Source: UKL13-2 sp947085425
GTDB taxonomy: Bacteria; Pseudomonadota; Gammaproteobacteria; Burkholderiales; Usitatibacteraceae
DNA length: 64,000 bases
Direction: 5' to 3'
NCBI GenBank assembly: GCA_947085425.1
Contig: CAMTWK010000001.1
Coordinates: 1 to 64,000, forward strand
Below the pieces are notes generated by a model. It worked only from the letters and a program-made list of their open reading frames with translations, searched no databases and was not told the origin of the DNA. Shown piece by piece: positions 43,763-53,127 of the stretch. Every line of letters begins with the position of its first letter. Within the stretch, counting starts at the first letter, position 1. A program made the position numbers and the translations under genes.

Positions 43763-43772
43763 TTCGCCGCCG

Positions 43773-44669
43773 TCATGCCCGGCCAAGGCTCCAATACCAC
43801 TGATTAATTTGACTGCCCCATATCAAGGCAATAAAGCCGGCTGTTGCCAGATACGGGCCGAAGGGAATTTTTGCGCCGCGCTCGCGGCCGTAAATCACGA
43901 TTCCAACAATGCCGACAACCGCGCCAACAGCAGCTGACAACATAATCACCTGCGCCAACATTTGCCAACCCAACCAGGCACCAATTGCCGCCAGCAGCTT
44001 GAAGTCACCGTAGCCCATGCCCTCCTTGCCGGTGGTCAACTTGAACAGCCAATACACCGACCACAACGACAGGTAACCGGCAACCGCACCAAACACCGCC
44101 GATGACAACGAGGTAAACGTACCAAATACGTTTACGATCAAGCCCGCCCATAACAACGGCAGGGTGATATCGTCCGGCAGAAAAGTGGTATCGGCATCAA
44201 TAAGTGTCAACACGATCAACGCCCAGGTAAAGCCAATTGCACCGGCGGCGGCAATGGACACCCCAAACTTCCACGCCAAAAATGCAGTCAACAGGCCGGT
44301 GGTTGCCTCAACAATCGGATAACGCGGACTGATCCTGGTTTTGCAGGCGGAACATTTGCCGCGCAGGAAAAGATAACTCACCACGGGGATATTTTCGATC
44401 GCCTTGATTTGATGTCCACACGACGGGCAGCCTGATCGTGGCACGATCAGGTTGTACTTTGGTGCCGGGGAGGCCTGCGCCTCTGCCTGTAATTTTTCGG
44501 CCTGTTCCGGGTGCAGAAATTCCAAACACTGCTGTTTCCAATCGGCGTCCATCATTTTTGGCAGACGATGAATCACCACATTCAGGAAACTTCCAACCAC
44601 CAGCCCCAACACCCCCAAACTGGAGACATAAAACCAATGGTTTGCACGAAAGGCGTCGAATAATTCCAT
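43773..44669 (-). CDS. pilD: Type IV prepilin peptidase / N-methyltransferase
   Basis: Cleaves and N-methylates type IV prepilins at the inner membrane. The N-terminal methyltransferase domain has two CxxC pairs (CPSCG and CSAC). The aspartyl protease sites are the Asp in TLIDADTTFLPDD and the GD in GMGYGDFKLLAAIGAWLG. About seven to eight hydrophobic segments fit the family. It follows pilC after 90 bases. Confidence 0.96.
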   Translation of the reverse strand: MELFDAFRANHWFYVSSLGVLGLVVGSFLNVVIHRLPKMMDADWKQQCLEFLHPEQAEKLQAEAQASPAPKYNLIVPRSGCPSCGHQIKAIENIPVVSYLFLRGKCSACKTRISPRYPIVEATTGLLTAFLAWKFGVSIAAAGAIGFTWALIVLTLIDADTTFLPDDITLPLLWAGLIVNVFGTFTSLSSAVFGAVAGYLSLWSVYWLFKLTTGKEGMGYGDFKLLAAIGAWLGWQMLAQVIMLSAAVGAVVGIVGIVIYGRERGAKIPFGPYLATAGFIALIWGSQINQWYWSLGRA

Positions 44670-44759
44670 TTTTATTGTTCTCGGTTACGACGCGAATTCA
44701 AATCCGGTCAACAGCGCCCAAGCAGCGGCACAAAAAATTTTCCGTTCCGCCAATTTGAT

Positions 44760-45983
44760 CTAAACAACCTGGCCCATTTTGAAGATCGGCAGGTACATGG
44801 CAATCACCAATCCGCCAATAATGACGCCCAACACGGCCATGATTAATGGCTCCATCAAACTGGACAGGGCATCAACTGCGTCGTCTACTTCGCGTTCGAA
44901 AAAGTCGGCCACTTTACTCAACATGCCGTCCAGCGCACCCGACTCTTCACCAATGGCACACATTTGCAAAACCATATTGGGAAATACGCCCGAATTTTGC
45001 ATGGACACAGTCAAACTGGATCCGGTTGAGACCTCGGCTTGGATCTTTTTGGTCGCCTGCATATACACCCGATTGCCCGATGCCCCCGCTACGGAATCCA
45101 ACGCTTCAACCAACGGCACACCGGCCGCAAACATGGTTGATAACGTCCGGGTCCAGCGTGCGATGGTCGCCTTGCGCACCAAATCACCAATTACCGGCAA
45201 CTTCAGCATCAATCGATCCATGGCGAATTGCATTTTTTCACTGCGCTTTAGGGCATTGGCAAACAGCCAGAAGCTCCCGCCAATACTGCCGAAAATCAGC
45301 CACCAATAGGCAGTGAATATTTCCGATATTTGCATCACCACCAGAGTTGGTGCCGGCAAGTTGGCGCCAAAACCAGCAAACAGCTCTTTAAATTGCGGGA
45401 TCACAAAAATCATGATGACGGCGGTGACAATAAAGGCCACCACCAGAATTGAAACCGGATAAAACAGCGCCTTTTTAATCTTGCCGCGAATAGCCATCAT
45501 TTTTTCTTTATACATCGCCAGGCGATCCAACAAAGTGTCCAAAATACCCGCCTGCTCACCTGCACCAACCAAATTGCAAAAGAGATTATCGAAATAAAGC
45601 GGATATTTCCGGAAGGCCTGGGCCAGACTAGAGCCGGTTTCGACCTCGGTCTTGATTTCCAATAACAATCGGGTGACAGACGCATTGCTGTGACCCTTGG
45701 CAACAATATCAAACGCCTGCAAAAGTGGCACACCGGCCTTCATCATGGTCGCCAACTGGCGGGTGAAAAACGTAATATCCTGATCGGTTATTTTTTTGCC
45801 GCTGCCGCTGGACGATTTTTTAACTTTGGCGTTTTGAATGCCCTGCCGCCGCAACGTGGCGTTGACAATATTCTCACCGGATGCGCGCATTTCCCCCTTG
45901 ACCAATTTGCCGGTCTTGTCTTTACCTTCCCACGTGTAAATATAGACTTTGACGTCTTTGGACGGTTTTGCGACAGCTACCAT
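44760..45983 (-). CDS. pilC: Type IV pilus inner membrane platform protein PilC
   Basis: The polytopic membrane platform for pilus assembly. It has two T2SF domains: one near residues 70-190 with FTRQLATMMKAGVPLLQAFDI, and one near 270-400 with WTRTLSTMFAAGVPLVEALDS. Three membrane helices are seen (about 173, 220 and 380). The 407-residue length is normal. It follows pilB after about 35 bases. Confidence 0.97.
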   Translation of the reverse strand: MVAVAKPSKDVKVYIYTWEGKDKTGKLVKGEMRASGENIVNATLRRQGIQNAKVKKSSSGSGKKITDQDITFFTRQLATMMKAGVPLLQAFDIVAKGHSNASVTRLLLEIKTEVETGSSLAQAFRKYPLYFDNLFCNLVGAGEQAGILDTLLDRLAMYKEKMMAIRGKIKKALFYPVSILVVAFIVTAVIMIFVIPQFKELFAGFGANLPAPTLVVMQISEIFTAYWWLIFGSIGGSFWLFANALKRSEKMQFAMDRLMLKLPVIGDLVRKATIARWTRTLSTMFAAGVPLVEALDSVAGASGNRVYMQATKKIQAEVSTGSSLTVSMQNSGVFPNMVLQMCAIGEESGALDGMLSKVADFFEREVDDAVDALSSLMEPLIMAVLGVIIGGLVIAMYLPIFKMGQVV

Positions 45984-46018
45984 GATTAACTCCTCAAAAC
46001 ACCAGATGCCGAAGCATC

Positions 46019-47749
46019 TTATTCATTGGTTACGGATTCAATTTCTTCCAGCGATGTCATGCCCACCTTGACTTTTCTAAGCCCCGATTGGCGCAGATCT
46101 GAGACACCCTCACGTTTTGCCTGATCGGCAATATCGATCGCGGTGCCATTGTTCATGATGATGCGGGTCATTTCATCGGTGATCGGCATAACCTGATATA
46201 TGCCACAGCGGCCCTTGTAGCCGCTATTCTTGCACACGTCACAGCCGACCGGCCCATAAAGCTGCCATGACCCGTCCAATTCTTCTTCCTTAAATCCGGC
46301 GCGAATCAACACATCCTTGGGCAGATCAAGCGGTCGTTTACAAGAGCACAACCGCCGCGCCAGTCTCTGCGCGGTGATCAAAATGACGCTGGTGGCGATA
46401 TTGAATGGCGCGATTCCCATGTTCATCAAACGCGTCAATGTGGTGGGCGCGTCGTTGGTATGCAGGGTGGACAACACCATGTGTCCGGTTTGCGCAGCCT
46501 TAATGGCAATTTCGCCGGTTTCAATGTCACGAATCTCACCGACCATAATAATGTCTGGATCCTGTCGCAAGAATGACTTTAGCGCCGCTGAAAATGTTAA
46601 CCCCGCTTTGTCGTTGACATTGACCTGATTGATGCCGGGAAGGTTAATCTCGCACGGATCTTCAGCGGTCGAGATATTGATGCCGGGCTTATTCAGAATG
46701 TTCAGGCAGGTGTAGAGCGAAACGGTTTTTCCGGAGCCGGTCGGTCCGGTCACCAGCACCATGCCGTATGGGCGGCCAATTGCATGCAATAACGCTTCCT
46801 TTTGCTCGGGGTCGTACCCCAACGCCTCAATACCAAGCGTTGCGCTCGACGGATCGAGAATACGCATACAAATTTTTTCGCCAAACATGGTCGGCAGTGT
46901 CGACACACGAAAATCTATCGCACGTGTTGGTGACAAACGCAATTTCATGCGACCGTCCTGCGGAATTCTTTTCTCGGAAATATCCAGTTTGGAAATTACC
47001 TTGATACGCGAAACGATTTTTTCTTTGATGGCCAGAGGTGGCTGCGCAACTTCAAAAAGCACACCATCGGTGCGGTAACGAATACGATAATATTTTTCGT
47101 ACGGCTCAAAGTGAATGTCTGAGGCGCCGCCATTAATCGCGTCCAGAAGTACTTTTTGAACATACTTCACCACCGGCGCATCATCAATTTCATCGCTGGC
47201 CGCCTGTCCTTCCGCCGACCCTTCGGCGGCATTCCCTTCGTCGCCCAAATCAATATTTTCAAGCGAAGTATCGTCACCGATCATGGTGTCAAGCGCCTTG
47301 GCGCTCGACTCACCGAATTTTTTTAGCAGTACCGCGAGTTTGTCTTCTTCAACAACAATCGGCTCGACGGTTGAACCGGTCGCAAATTTCAGCGCAGAAA
47401 AGGTTTCATCGTTGGTCGGGTCGGAGGTTCCGACAAACAACTTGTTACCACGTTTGTGCAGCGGAATCACCCTCTTGGAGCCGATCAATTTGGTGTCGAT
47501 CAAGGTAACCGGCAACAAATCGACATCCACCTGATGCAAATCAACAATGGGCACACCAAAAGTGATCGACGCAAAATTGGCGACATCGCGCGCCGACACT
47601 TTTTTGGACTGAATCAACTGTTCAATAAAGGTCACGCCGACTTTTTTGGCTTCCGCCTGAATCGCCGTGGCATCACCTTGGACAAGCCGTCCCTGTTGCA
47701 CCAATGCGCGGGCAAGTGGACTCAAGACTGTTGCAGCAGAAGCGGCCAT
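46019..47749 (-). CDS. pilB: Type IV pilus assembly ATPase PilB
   Basis: The hexameric secretion-family ATPase that drives pilus extension. The Walker A motif is GPTGSGKTVSLYT, the Asp box and Walker B are in QDPDIIMVGEIRDIETGEIA, and a zinc tetracysteine is formed by CSCK and CDVCKNSGYKGRCG near the C-terminus. The N-terminal T2SSE-N region is at about 50-150. The length of 576 residues is normal. It is the first gene of pilB-pilC-pilD. Confidence 0.97.
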   Translation of the reverse strand: MAASAATVLSPLARALVQQGRLVQGDATAIQAEAKKVGVTFIEQLIQSKKVSARDVANFASITFGVPIVDLHQVDVDLLPVTLIDTKLIGSKRVIPLHKRGNKLFVGTSDPTNDETFSALKFATGSTVEPIVVEEDKLAVLLKKFGESSAKALDTMIGDDTSLENIDLGDEGNAAEGSAEGQAASDEIDDAPVVKYVQKVLLDAINGGASDIHFEPYEKYYRIRYRTDGVLFEVAQPPLAIKEKIVSRIKVISKLDISEKRIPQDGRMKLRLSPTRAIDFRVSTLPTMFGEKICMRILDPSSATLGIEALGYDPEQKEALLHAIGRPYGMVLVTGPTGSGKTVSLYTCLNILNKPGINISTAEDPCEINLPGINQVNVNDKAGLTFSAALKSFLRQDPDIIMVGEIRDIETGEIAIKAAQTGHMVLSTLHTNDAPTTLTRLMNMGIAPFNIATSVILITAQRLARRLCSCKRPLDLPKDVLIRAGFKEEELDGSWQLYGPVGCDVCKNSGYKGRCGIYQVMPITDEMTRIIMNNGTAIDIADQAKREGVSDLRQSGLRKVKVGMTSLEEIESVTNE

Positions 47750-47791
47750 AGTTTTTTAAGCGACGAATCGAACGAGCGGAATAGGCGAAAA

Positions 47792-47804
47792 GTTAAGACT
47801 TAAC
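47792..47804. promoter_or_regulatory. Palindrome in the pilB upstream region
   Basis: A 13-base palindrome, GTTAAG-A-CTTAAC, 43 bases before the pilB ATG. Upstream of it on the minus strand, TTTACA and CATCAT with a 17-base gap are a weak -35/-10 pair. It could be an operator, but no regulator is identified. Confidence 0.3.
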
Positions 47805-47903
47805 ATGATGCACTTTCGCTAATACATTGTAAAGATACACTATTTTACCGCTCGATTGACCTTGGTCGGGTCGTCATCCAGCGACACAAACTTCGACAAA
47901 CCA

Positions 47904-48494
47904 TCAATTTGCCAGCAGTTTTTCGATTGCCGAGGTCAGCTCTTGCGATTCAGGTGCGACCGCCGACCCATAACTGCCCGCCGCAATGCCGTCACGACCG
48001 ATCAAATACTTGTGGAAGTTCCATTTTGGTCGCTGTCCGGTTGCGGTTGCCAGCGCCGCATACAGTGGATTGGTGTTGCCTTCAACCACGGACGACTTGG
48101 CAATCATCGGAAATTTGACCTTAAATGTACGCTCACAAAAATCGGCCACCTCGACATTGGTGCCCGGCTCCTGTTTGCCAAAATCATTGGCAGGGAAGCC
48201 CACCACCACCAAACCCTGAGCTTTGTACCGATCATGCAACGCCTGTAAACCCGCGTATTGCTTGGTGTAGCCACAATAACTTGCGGTATTCACCACCAAC
48301 AACACCTTGCCTGAAAACTGGCAAAATTCCAGCTTGTCCCCCTGCAGGGTCATGAAGTGATGGTTGAGTAAACTCGGGCAGCCCGGTTTTTGTGGCACCG
48401 CCCTGGATTCTGTGGCATGGGCTTGGGACAACGCCGACGCGACCAGCAGGGCTGCACACAATCCGCTTTTGATGAAGCCTGGACAAAAATTCAT
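47904..48494 (-). CDS. Exported glutathione peroxidase family protein
   Basis: A thiol peroxidase that reduces hydroperoxides. A signal peptide (about residues 1-27, CAALLVASALSQAHA) leads into the GPx domain. The peroxidatic residue is Cys in NTASYCGYTKQY, so it is a Cys, not selenocysteine, type. The conserved GFPANDFGKQEPG and the WNFHKYLIGRDG block are present. The 196-residue length fits a periplasmic form. It is divergent from hemA. Confidence 0.92.
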   Translation of the reverse strand: MNFCPGFIKSGLCAALLVASALSQAHATESRAVPQKPGCPSLLNHHFMTLQGDKLEFCQFSGKVLLVVNTASYCGYTKQYAGLQALHDRYKAQGLVVVGFPANDFGKQEPGTNVEVADFCERTFKVKFPMIAKSSVVEGNTNPLYAALATATGQRPKWNFHKYLIGRDGIAAGSYGSAVAPESQELTSAIEKLLAN

Positions 48495-48752
48495 TTTGCG
48501 TGCCCACTGTAAAGTTATAGCGGAATGACCCGTTGTGACAAAAAACGCCCGCCTGACAGGCAGTTTACCCTTCTCACAAGGAGGGGGGGAACGGCCACGC
48601 TGTTATAATTTTGCGTCTTGAACCACGCAGCGAATTCCGTTCCGCTGGCCAACCAAATTGATCTGCTGAAAAGAATAATCGCCTCGTCTACCCGTCAGCG
48701 TGGAGGTGTCGAGTCGTGATGCCCAATCCTGCCGCAATTCGAACCCTAAACC

Positions 48753-50033
48753 ATGCCGCTTTACGTCCTCGGCCTCAACCATCGAACCGCTCCCATCGAC
48801 ATTCGCGAAAAAGTCGCGTTTGCCAACGACCGTCAGCGCCCGGCATTGGATGCGTTGCGGGCGAGCGCGTCGGCCGATGAGGCCGTGTTGGTTTCAACCT
48901 GCAATCGCACCGAGCTGTATTTACGCGGATCCGACGAATCGGTTGCCGATCGTGCCGGCGACTGGTTGCAATCCGCGTCCGACAGTGGATTTCTTGACCT
49001 GCAATCCCACCTTTATCGGCATATCGATATCGATACGACCCGGCATATTTTCCGGGTGGCGTCCGGGCTTGATTCGATGGTGCTGGGTGAACCGCAAATT
49101 CTCGGCCAGGTGAAGTACTCGGTCAAAATCGCCATTGAAGCGGGTGCCCTGGGCGGCCCGCTTGAGCGCCTGTTCCAGGAAACCTTTCAAGTCGCCAAAA
49201 AAGTCCGCTCCCAGACTGAAATCGGTGCCACCTCGGTCAGCATGGCGGCTGCATCGTTAAAACTTGCCAAACAACTGTTTGGTGATATTCGCGAAATCAA
49301 GATTTTGTTTATTGGTGTCGGCGAAATGATTCAACTGGCCGCCACACATTTTGGCGCGCAGTCACCACAGGCCATGGTCATTGCCAACCGAACCCTGGCA
49401 CGCGGCCGTGAATTTGCCGATGAGTTTGGCATGGGCGGACAAATGTCGGCGATCGCCCTTTCGGAGTTGCCGGAGTGCATGCACGAGTTTGACGCGATCA
49501 TCACCTCCACCGCCTCCAGCCTGCCGATTATCGGCAAGGGCATGATTGAACAGGCCTTAAAGCGCCGTCGTCACAAACCAATTTTTATGGTCGATCTGGC
49601 GGTACCACGGGATATCGAACCGGCCGTCGCCGAGTTGGACGATGTGTACCTGTACACCCTCGACATGCTCGGCAAAATGATCCAGCAAAATGTCGCCAAA
49701 CGCGAAAGTGCCGTCAGCGCCGCCGAAACGATTATTGACGCGCACACCGGCAAATATATGCGCTGGCTGTCCGAGCGCCACGCCGTGCCAATCATCCAGC
49801 AACTGCGTGGCCGGGCGGAACAATATCGGCTCGTTGAACTGGAGCGCGCCCAAAAAATGCTCGCCAGGGGGTGCGATCCGGCGCTGGTGCTGGCGGCGTT
49901 GGCAAACGGCTTGACCAACAAGTTTTTGCACCATCCCATGGCCGCGTTACGGCGCGTTCCGGCGGGCGAGCGTGAAGCCCTTGCAGATGCCCTCGAAATC
50001 CTTTACGCGACCGACCCCGAAGAAAACGAATGA
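48753..50033 (+). CDS. hemA: Glutamyl-tRNA reductase
   Basis: Reduces glutamyl-tRNA-Glu to glutamate-1-semialdehyde, the first step of tetrapyrrole synthesis by the C5 path. The active-site Cys is in VSTCNRTELY, and the NADPH domain shows FIGVGEMIQLAATHF. The 426-residue length is normal. A TATAAT lies about 144 bases upstream (48604-48609), without a good -35. The stop overlaps the prfA ATG (ATGA), so hemA and prfA are coupled. Confidence 0.97.
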   Translation: MPLYVLGLNHRTAPIDIREKVAFANDRQRPALDALRASASADEAVLVSTCNRTELYLRGSDESVADRAGDWLQSASDSGFLDLQSHLYRHIDIDTTRHIFRVASGLDSMVLGEPQILGQVKYSVKIAIEAGALGGPLERLFQETFQVAKKVRSQTEIGATSVSMAAASLKLAKQLFGDIREIKILFIGVGEMIQLAATHFGAQSPQAMVIANRTLARGREFADEFGMGGQMSAIALSELPECMHEFDAIITSTASSLPIIGKGMIEQALKRRRHKPIFMVDLAVPRDIEPAVAELDDVYLYTLDMLGKMIQQNVAKRESAVSAAETIIDAHTGKYMRWLSERHAVPIIQQLRGRAEQYRLVELERAQKMLARGCDPALVLAALANGLTNKFLHHPMAALRRVPAGEREALADALEILYATDPEENE

Positions 50034-51106
50034 AAGCATCAATACAGCAAAAATTACAATCGCTCGACGAACGGCTGGCCGACTTGGATGGCCTGCTCGC
50101 CTCGCCAGACGTGGTCAGCGATATGGACAACTATCGCAAAATCACCAAAGAACACGCAGAAATTTCACCGGTGGTGGCGTTGTATAACGAATTTAAAACC
50201 GCTGAAAACGATATCGCCGCCGCGGTTGAAATGGGCAAAGACCCGGACATGCGCGAATTTGCCGAGGAAGAAATCAAGGTGAGCAAAGCGGCCATCGAAG
50301 CGATCGAACTTGCGCTGCAAAAAGCCCTGTTGCCAAAAGATCCCAACGACGACAAAAATATTTTTATTGAAATTCGCGGCGGCACCGGTGGTGACGAATC
50401 AGCCTTGTTTGCCGGCGATTTGTTTCGTATGTACACCCGTTATGCAGAACGTCAGGGCTGGCAGGTCGAAGTCATTTCCGAGTCGCTCGGTGAGGTCGGC
50501 GGTTACAAAGAAGTCATTGCGCGCATTGTCGGTCAGGGCGCCTATTCGCGCTTGAAGTTTGAGTCGGGCGGTCATCGGGTGCAGCGGGTGCCCGCGACCG
50601 AAACCCAGGGGCGTATTCACACCTCTGCCGCCACCGTCGCGATCATGGCCGAAGCCGACGAAGCCTACGACATTGTCATCAACCCGTCTGACGTGCGTGT
50701 GGATACCTTTCGCGCCTCCGGTGCCGGTGGGCAGCACATCAACAAAACCGACTCGGCGGTGCGCCTGACGCATATCCCCACCGGCATTGTTGTTGAGTGC
50801 CAAGACGGCCGATCACAACACAAAAACAAAGACCAGGCCTGGCGGGTGCTGGCGGCGCGTATCAAGGACAAACAAACCCGCGAACAACAAGCCAAAGAGG
50901 CGGCCGAACGCAAATCATTGATCGGCTCGGGCGACCGTTCCGAGCGCATCCGCACCTACAATTTTCCACAAGGCCGCGTTACCGATCACCGCATTAATCT
51001 GACCTTGTACAAGATCGATTTCATCATGGACGGTGAGTTGAGTGATCTGACCAACGCACTGATTGCCGAATTTCAAGCCGAGCAGTTGGCCTCGCTTGGC
51101 ACCTAA
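50030..51106 (+). CDS. prfA: Peptide chain release factor 1
   Basis: Recognises UAA and UAG stop codons and releases the nascent chain. The GGQ motif is GAGGQHINKTDSAVR, and the codon-reading PAT motif is in RVPATETQGRIHTS. The 358-residue length is standard. The GGQ glutamine is normally methylated by PrmC, which is encoded directly downstream. It overlaps hemA by 4 bases. Confidence 0.97.
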   Translation: MKASIQQKLQSLDERLADLDGLLASPDVVSDMDNYRKITKEHAEISPVVALYNEFKTAENDIAAAVEMGKDPDMREFAEEEIKVSKAAIEAIELALQKALLPKDPNDDKNIFIEIRGGTGGDESALFAGDLFRMYTRYAERQGWQVEVISESLGEVGGYKEVIARIVGQGAYSRLKFESGGHRVQRVPATETQGRIHTSAATVAIMAEADEAYDIVINPSDVRVDTFRASGAGGQHINKTDSAVRLTHIPTGIVVECQDGRSQHKNKDQAWRVLAARIKDKQTREQQAKEAAERKSLIGSGDRSERIRTYNFPQGRVTDHRINLTLYKIDFIMDGELSDLTNALIAEFQAEQLASLGT

Positions 51107-51113
51107 CCGGCAG

Positions 51114-51995
51114 ATGGGCCAGTCGATGCACACAGCGGGTGACGCGCTCAAAAAAGCACAGCAACAAATTGATCGAATGGATGCGCAATATTTGTTGGCG
51201 CGTTTGACCGGCCGGACACGCGCGTCGTTGTTGGCGCATCCGGAACGCGAATTGCCTGCCGAAATGGCGATCATTTTTGAAACGCAGGTTGCCGCCCGCG
51301 CCGCCGGTGTGCCGGTCGCGCAAATCATCGGCTGTCGCGAATTTTACGGGCGCGAATTTGTGGTGAATGAACATGTATTGATTCCGCGCCCGGAAACAGA
51401 ATTATTGGTAGAACAAGCATTGGCGCGCCTTTCCGGCAATAAATGTCCGCAACAAGCCGACCCGCCCCGTGTTTTGGATTTGGGAACAGGCAGTGGGGCG
51501 ATTGCCGTGACGTTGGCGTTGGAATGTCCGCACGCCAACATCACCGCGGTTGATCTGTCAGTAGAAGCGTTAAAGGTTGCCCGGCAAAATGCTACCGCAC
51601 TCGGTGCTACCGTCACCCTGCTCAAAAGCAATTGGTATCACGCGCTCGATGGTCAAAAGTTTGATTTGATTGTCGCCAATCCACCTTACATTGCCAAAAA
51701 CGATGTGCATCTTGCCCAGGGTGATTTGCGCTTTGAACCGCCTATGGCGCTGACCGACAACAGCAACGATGGTCTGGCTTCAATCTGCACCATTATTACC
51801 GGTGCCGCCATACATTTAAACGACCACGGCTGGCTGTTGTTTGAGCACGGTTACGATCAAGCGGAATCCTGCCGCGCCCTATTGGCACAACATCATTTCA
51901 CGGCAATCGAATCGGTGCCGGATTTGGCGGGCATTTTGCGCGTGACCCTCGGACAAATGCGCGTGCCGCACCCGTCCACCGCAGCCGCCGTATAA
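51114..51995 (+). CDS. prmC: Release factor glutamine N5-methyltransferase
   Basis: Methylates the GGQ glutamine of RF1 and RF2. The SAM motif is LDLGTGSGAIAVTLA, and the NPPY catalytic motif is VANPPYIAKND. The domain before it has PRPETELLVEQAL. ATG 51114 gives 293 residues; an ATG at 51126 is also possible. It starts 8 bases after the prfA stop, fitting its role on the neighbouring product. Confidence 0.95.
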   Translation: MGQSMHTAGDALKKAQQQIDRMDAQYLLARLTGRTRASLLAHPERELPAEMAIIFETQVAARAAGVPVAQIIGCREFYGREFVVNEHVLIPRPETELLVEQALARLSGNKCPQQADPPRVLDLGTGSGAIAVTLALECPHANITAVDLSVEALKVARQNATALGATVTLLKSNWYHALDGQKFDLIVANPPYIAKNDVHLAQGDLRFEPPMALTDNSNDGLASICTIITGAAIHLNDHGWLLFEHGYDQAESCRALLAQHHFTAIESVPDLAGILRVTLGQMRVPHPSTAAAV

Positions 51996-52030
51996 TTTCA
52001 ACATTCCGTTTAAACCCGACCAGGATCATC

Positions 52031-52345
52031 ATGAGCACTCAAGACAAAATTCGCGACACCGTTTCCAGCAACCCAGTGGTGTTGTACATGAAAGGCTCGC
52101 CACAATTTCCAATGTGCGGTTTTTCCGCTTCCGCCATCCAGATTTTGAAAGCCAACGGCGTTGACAAGCCGTTTACGGTTGACGTTTTGCAAGATGAAGA
52201 AATTCGTCAGGGCATCAAGGAATACGCCAACTGGCCGACCATTCCGCAGCTTTATGTAGGTGGCGAGTTTATTGGCGGTGCCGATATCCTGCGTGAAATG
52301 CACCAGTCGGGTGAATTAAAAACCCTGCTCGAAACAAAAAACTGA
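52031..52345 (+). CDS. grxD: Monothiol glutaredoxin
   Basis: A CGFS-type glutaredoxin that binds a 2Fe-2S cluster with glutathione and works in iron-sulfur protein maturation. The active site is FPMCGFSASAIQI, and the WPTIPQLYVGGEFIGGADI motif is intact. The 104-residue length is normal. ATG 52031 follows CCAGGATCATC. It ends 10 bases before a tandem-repeat tract. Confidence 0.95.
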   Translation: MSTQDKIRDTVSSNPVVLYMKGSPQFPMCGFSASAIQILKANGVDKPFTVDVLQDEEIRQGIKEYANWPTIPQLYVGGEFIGGADILREMHQSGELKTLLETKN

Positions 52346-52355
52346 TTGGTCCGAT

Positions 52356-52424
52356 CGGTCAAACCGGTTCAATCGGTCAAACCGGCCCAAGCGTTCAAAC
52401 CGGTTCAAGCGGTTCAAGCGGTTG
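52356..52424. repeat. Tandem repeat of 18-bp units at the end of tupC
   Basis: Three 18-bp units (52356-52373, 52374-52391, 52392-52409) with the pattern CGGTCAAACCGGTTCAAT/G are followed by a half unit and a partial one. The period is 18 and later 9. The block sits between grxD and the end of tupC, and the tupC stop lies inside it. It looks like a small minisatellite that could change copy number. Confidence 0.8.
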
Positions 52425-53127
52425 TTAACGCGCCGTCGGTCAAGTCGAGCCGCACCACACCGGGAAGGTCAATAATTTCCCGGTCGTGGCACGCCACCAC
52501 CACGGTGCGTTGTGCTGCCACCATGTTTTGTAATAACAAAACAATTTGTGGGCGCGCATGCCGATCCAAATTGGCGGTTGGCTCATCCACCAGCAATAAT
52601 TTTGGCTCCAGTACTTTGGCGCGTGCCAGCGCCAAGCGTTGGCGTTCGCCGCCCGACAGACGTTTGGGTGGGACACCCCGACGCGCATCGAGTCCCGCCC
52701 AATGGATAGCCTCGCTGACCAACACATCACGGGTCGCGGCCGGCACCTTGCGCATGATGAGTCCATACGCCACATTCGCTTCAACATTGGATTGAAACAG
52801 ATAGGGATGTTGGTGTACATGGATAATGTGTTGCCGCCATTCCGGCGGATAAACGGCGGTGGTACTTGTGCCCGCAAAGGTCATATCGAGTGTATCGGCC
52901 GGTTCCAGCCCGGCAAGTATGCGAAGCAGAGTTGTTTTGCCGCTGCCGTTGTCACCGGTTAACACATATAGCGTGCCTGGCCGCAACGATAAATTATTGA
53001 TGGCAAACAACTGACGCTCGCCAAACGATTTGGTCAGCCGTTTGATGAATAACATCGATTCATTGTTCGGCATGGCTGTGGGCAACGCGGTTGGCAACGC
53101 GGTCGTCGAAATTTTTGCGGCGGTCAT
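52414..53127 (-). CDS. tupC: Tungstate-type ABC transporter ATP-binding protein
   Basis: The ATPase of a TupABC-type oxyanion importer. Walker A is LTGDNGSGKTTLLR, the signature LSGGERQRLAL, Walker B KLLLVDEPTANLD and the H-loop ACHDREI. A 24-residue N-terminal extension, with a TALPTALPTAMP tract coded by repeats of GGCAACGCGGTT, precedes the domain at MLFIKRLTKSFG, where an in-frame ATG gives an alternative start. The ATG at 53127 overlaps the tupB stop (ATGA). The 3' end lies in a tandem repeat. Confidence 0.9.
   Translation of the reverse strand: MTAAKISTTALPTALPTAMPNNESMLFIKRLTKSFGERQLFAINNLSLRPGTLYVLTGDNGSGKTTLLRILAGLEPADTLDMTFAGTSTTAVYPPEWRQHIIHVHQHPYLFQSNVEANVAYGLIMRKVPAATRDVLVSEAIHWAGLDARRGVPPKRLSGGERQRLALARAKVLEPKLLLVDEPTANLDRHARPQIVLLLQNMVAAQRTVVVACHDREIIDLPGVVRLDLTDGALTTA

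Noticed and set aside
52356..52424. Possible CRISPR array
   Set aside because: Units are directly adjacent 18-bp repeats with no spacers and no cas genes, so it is a minisatellite.
52346..52795. A plus-strand frame with a KPVQ-type repeat at its start
   Set aside because: The repeat residues come from the DNA tandem repeat, and the rest is antisense to tupC.
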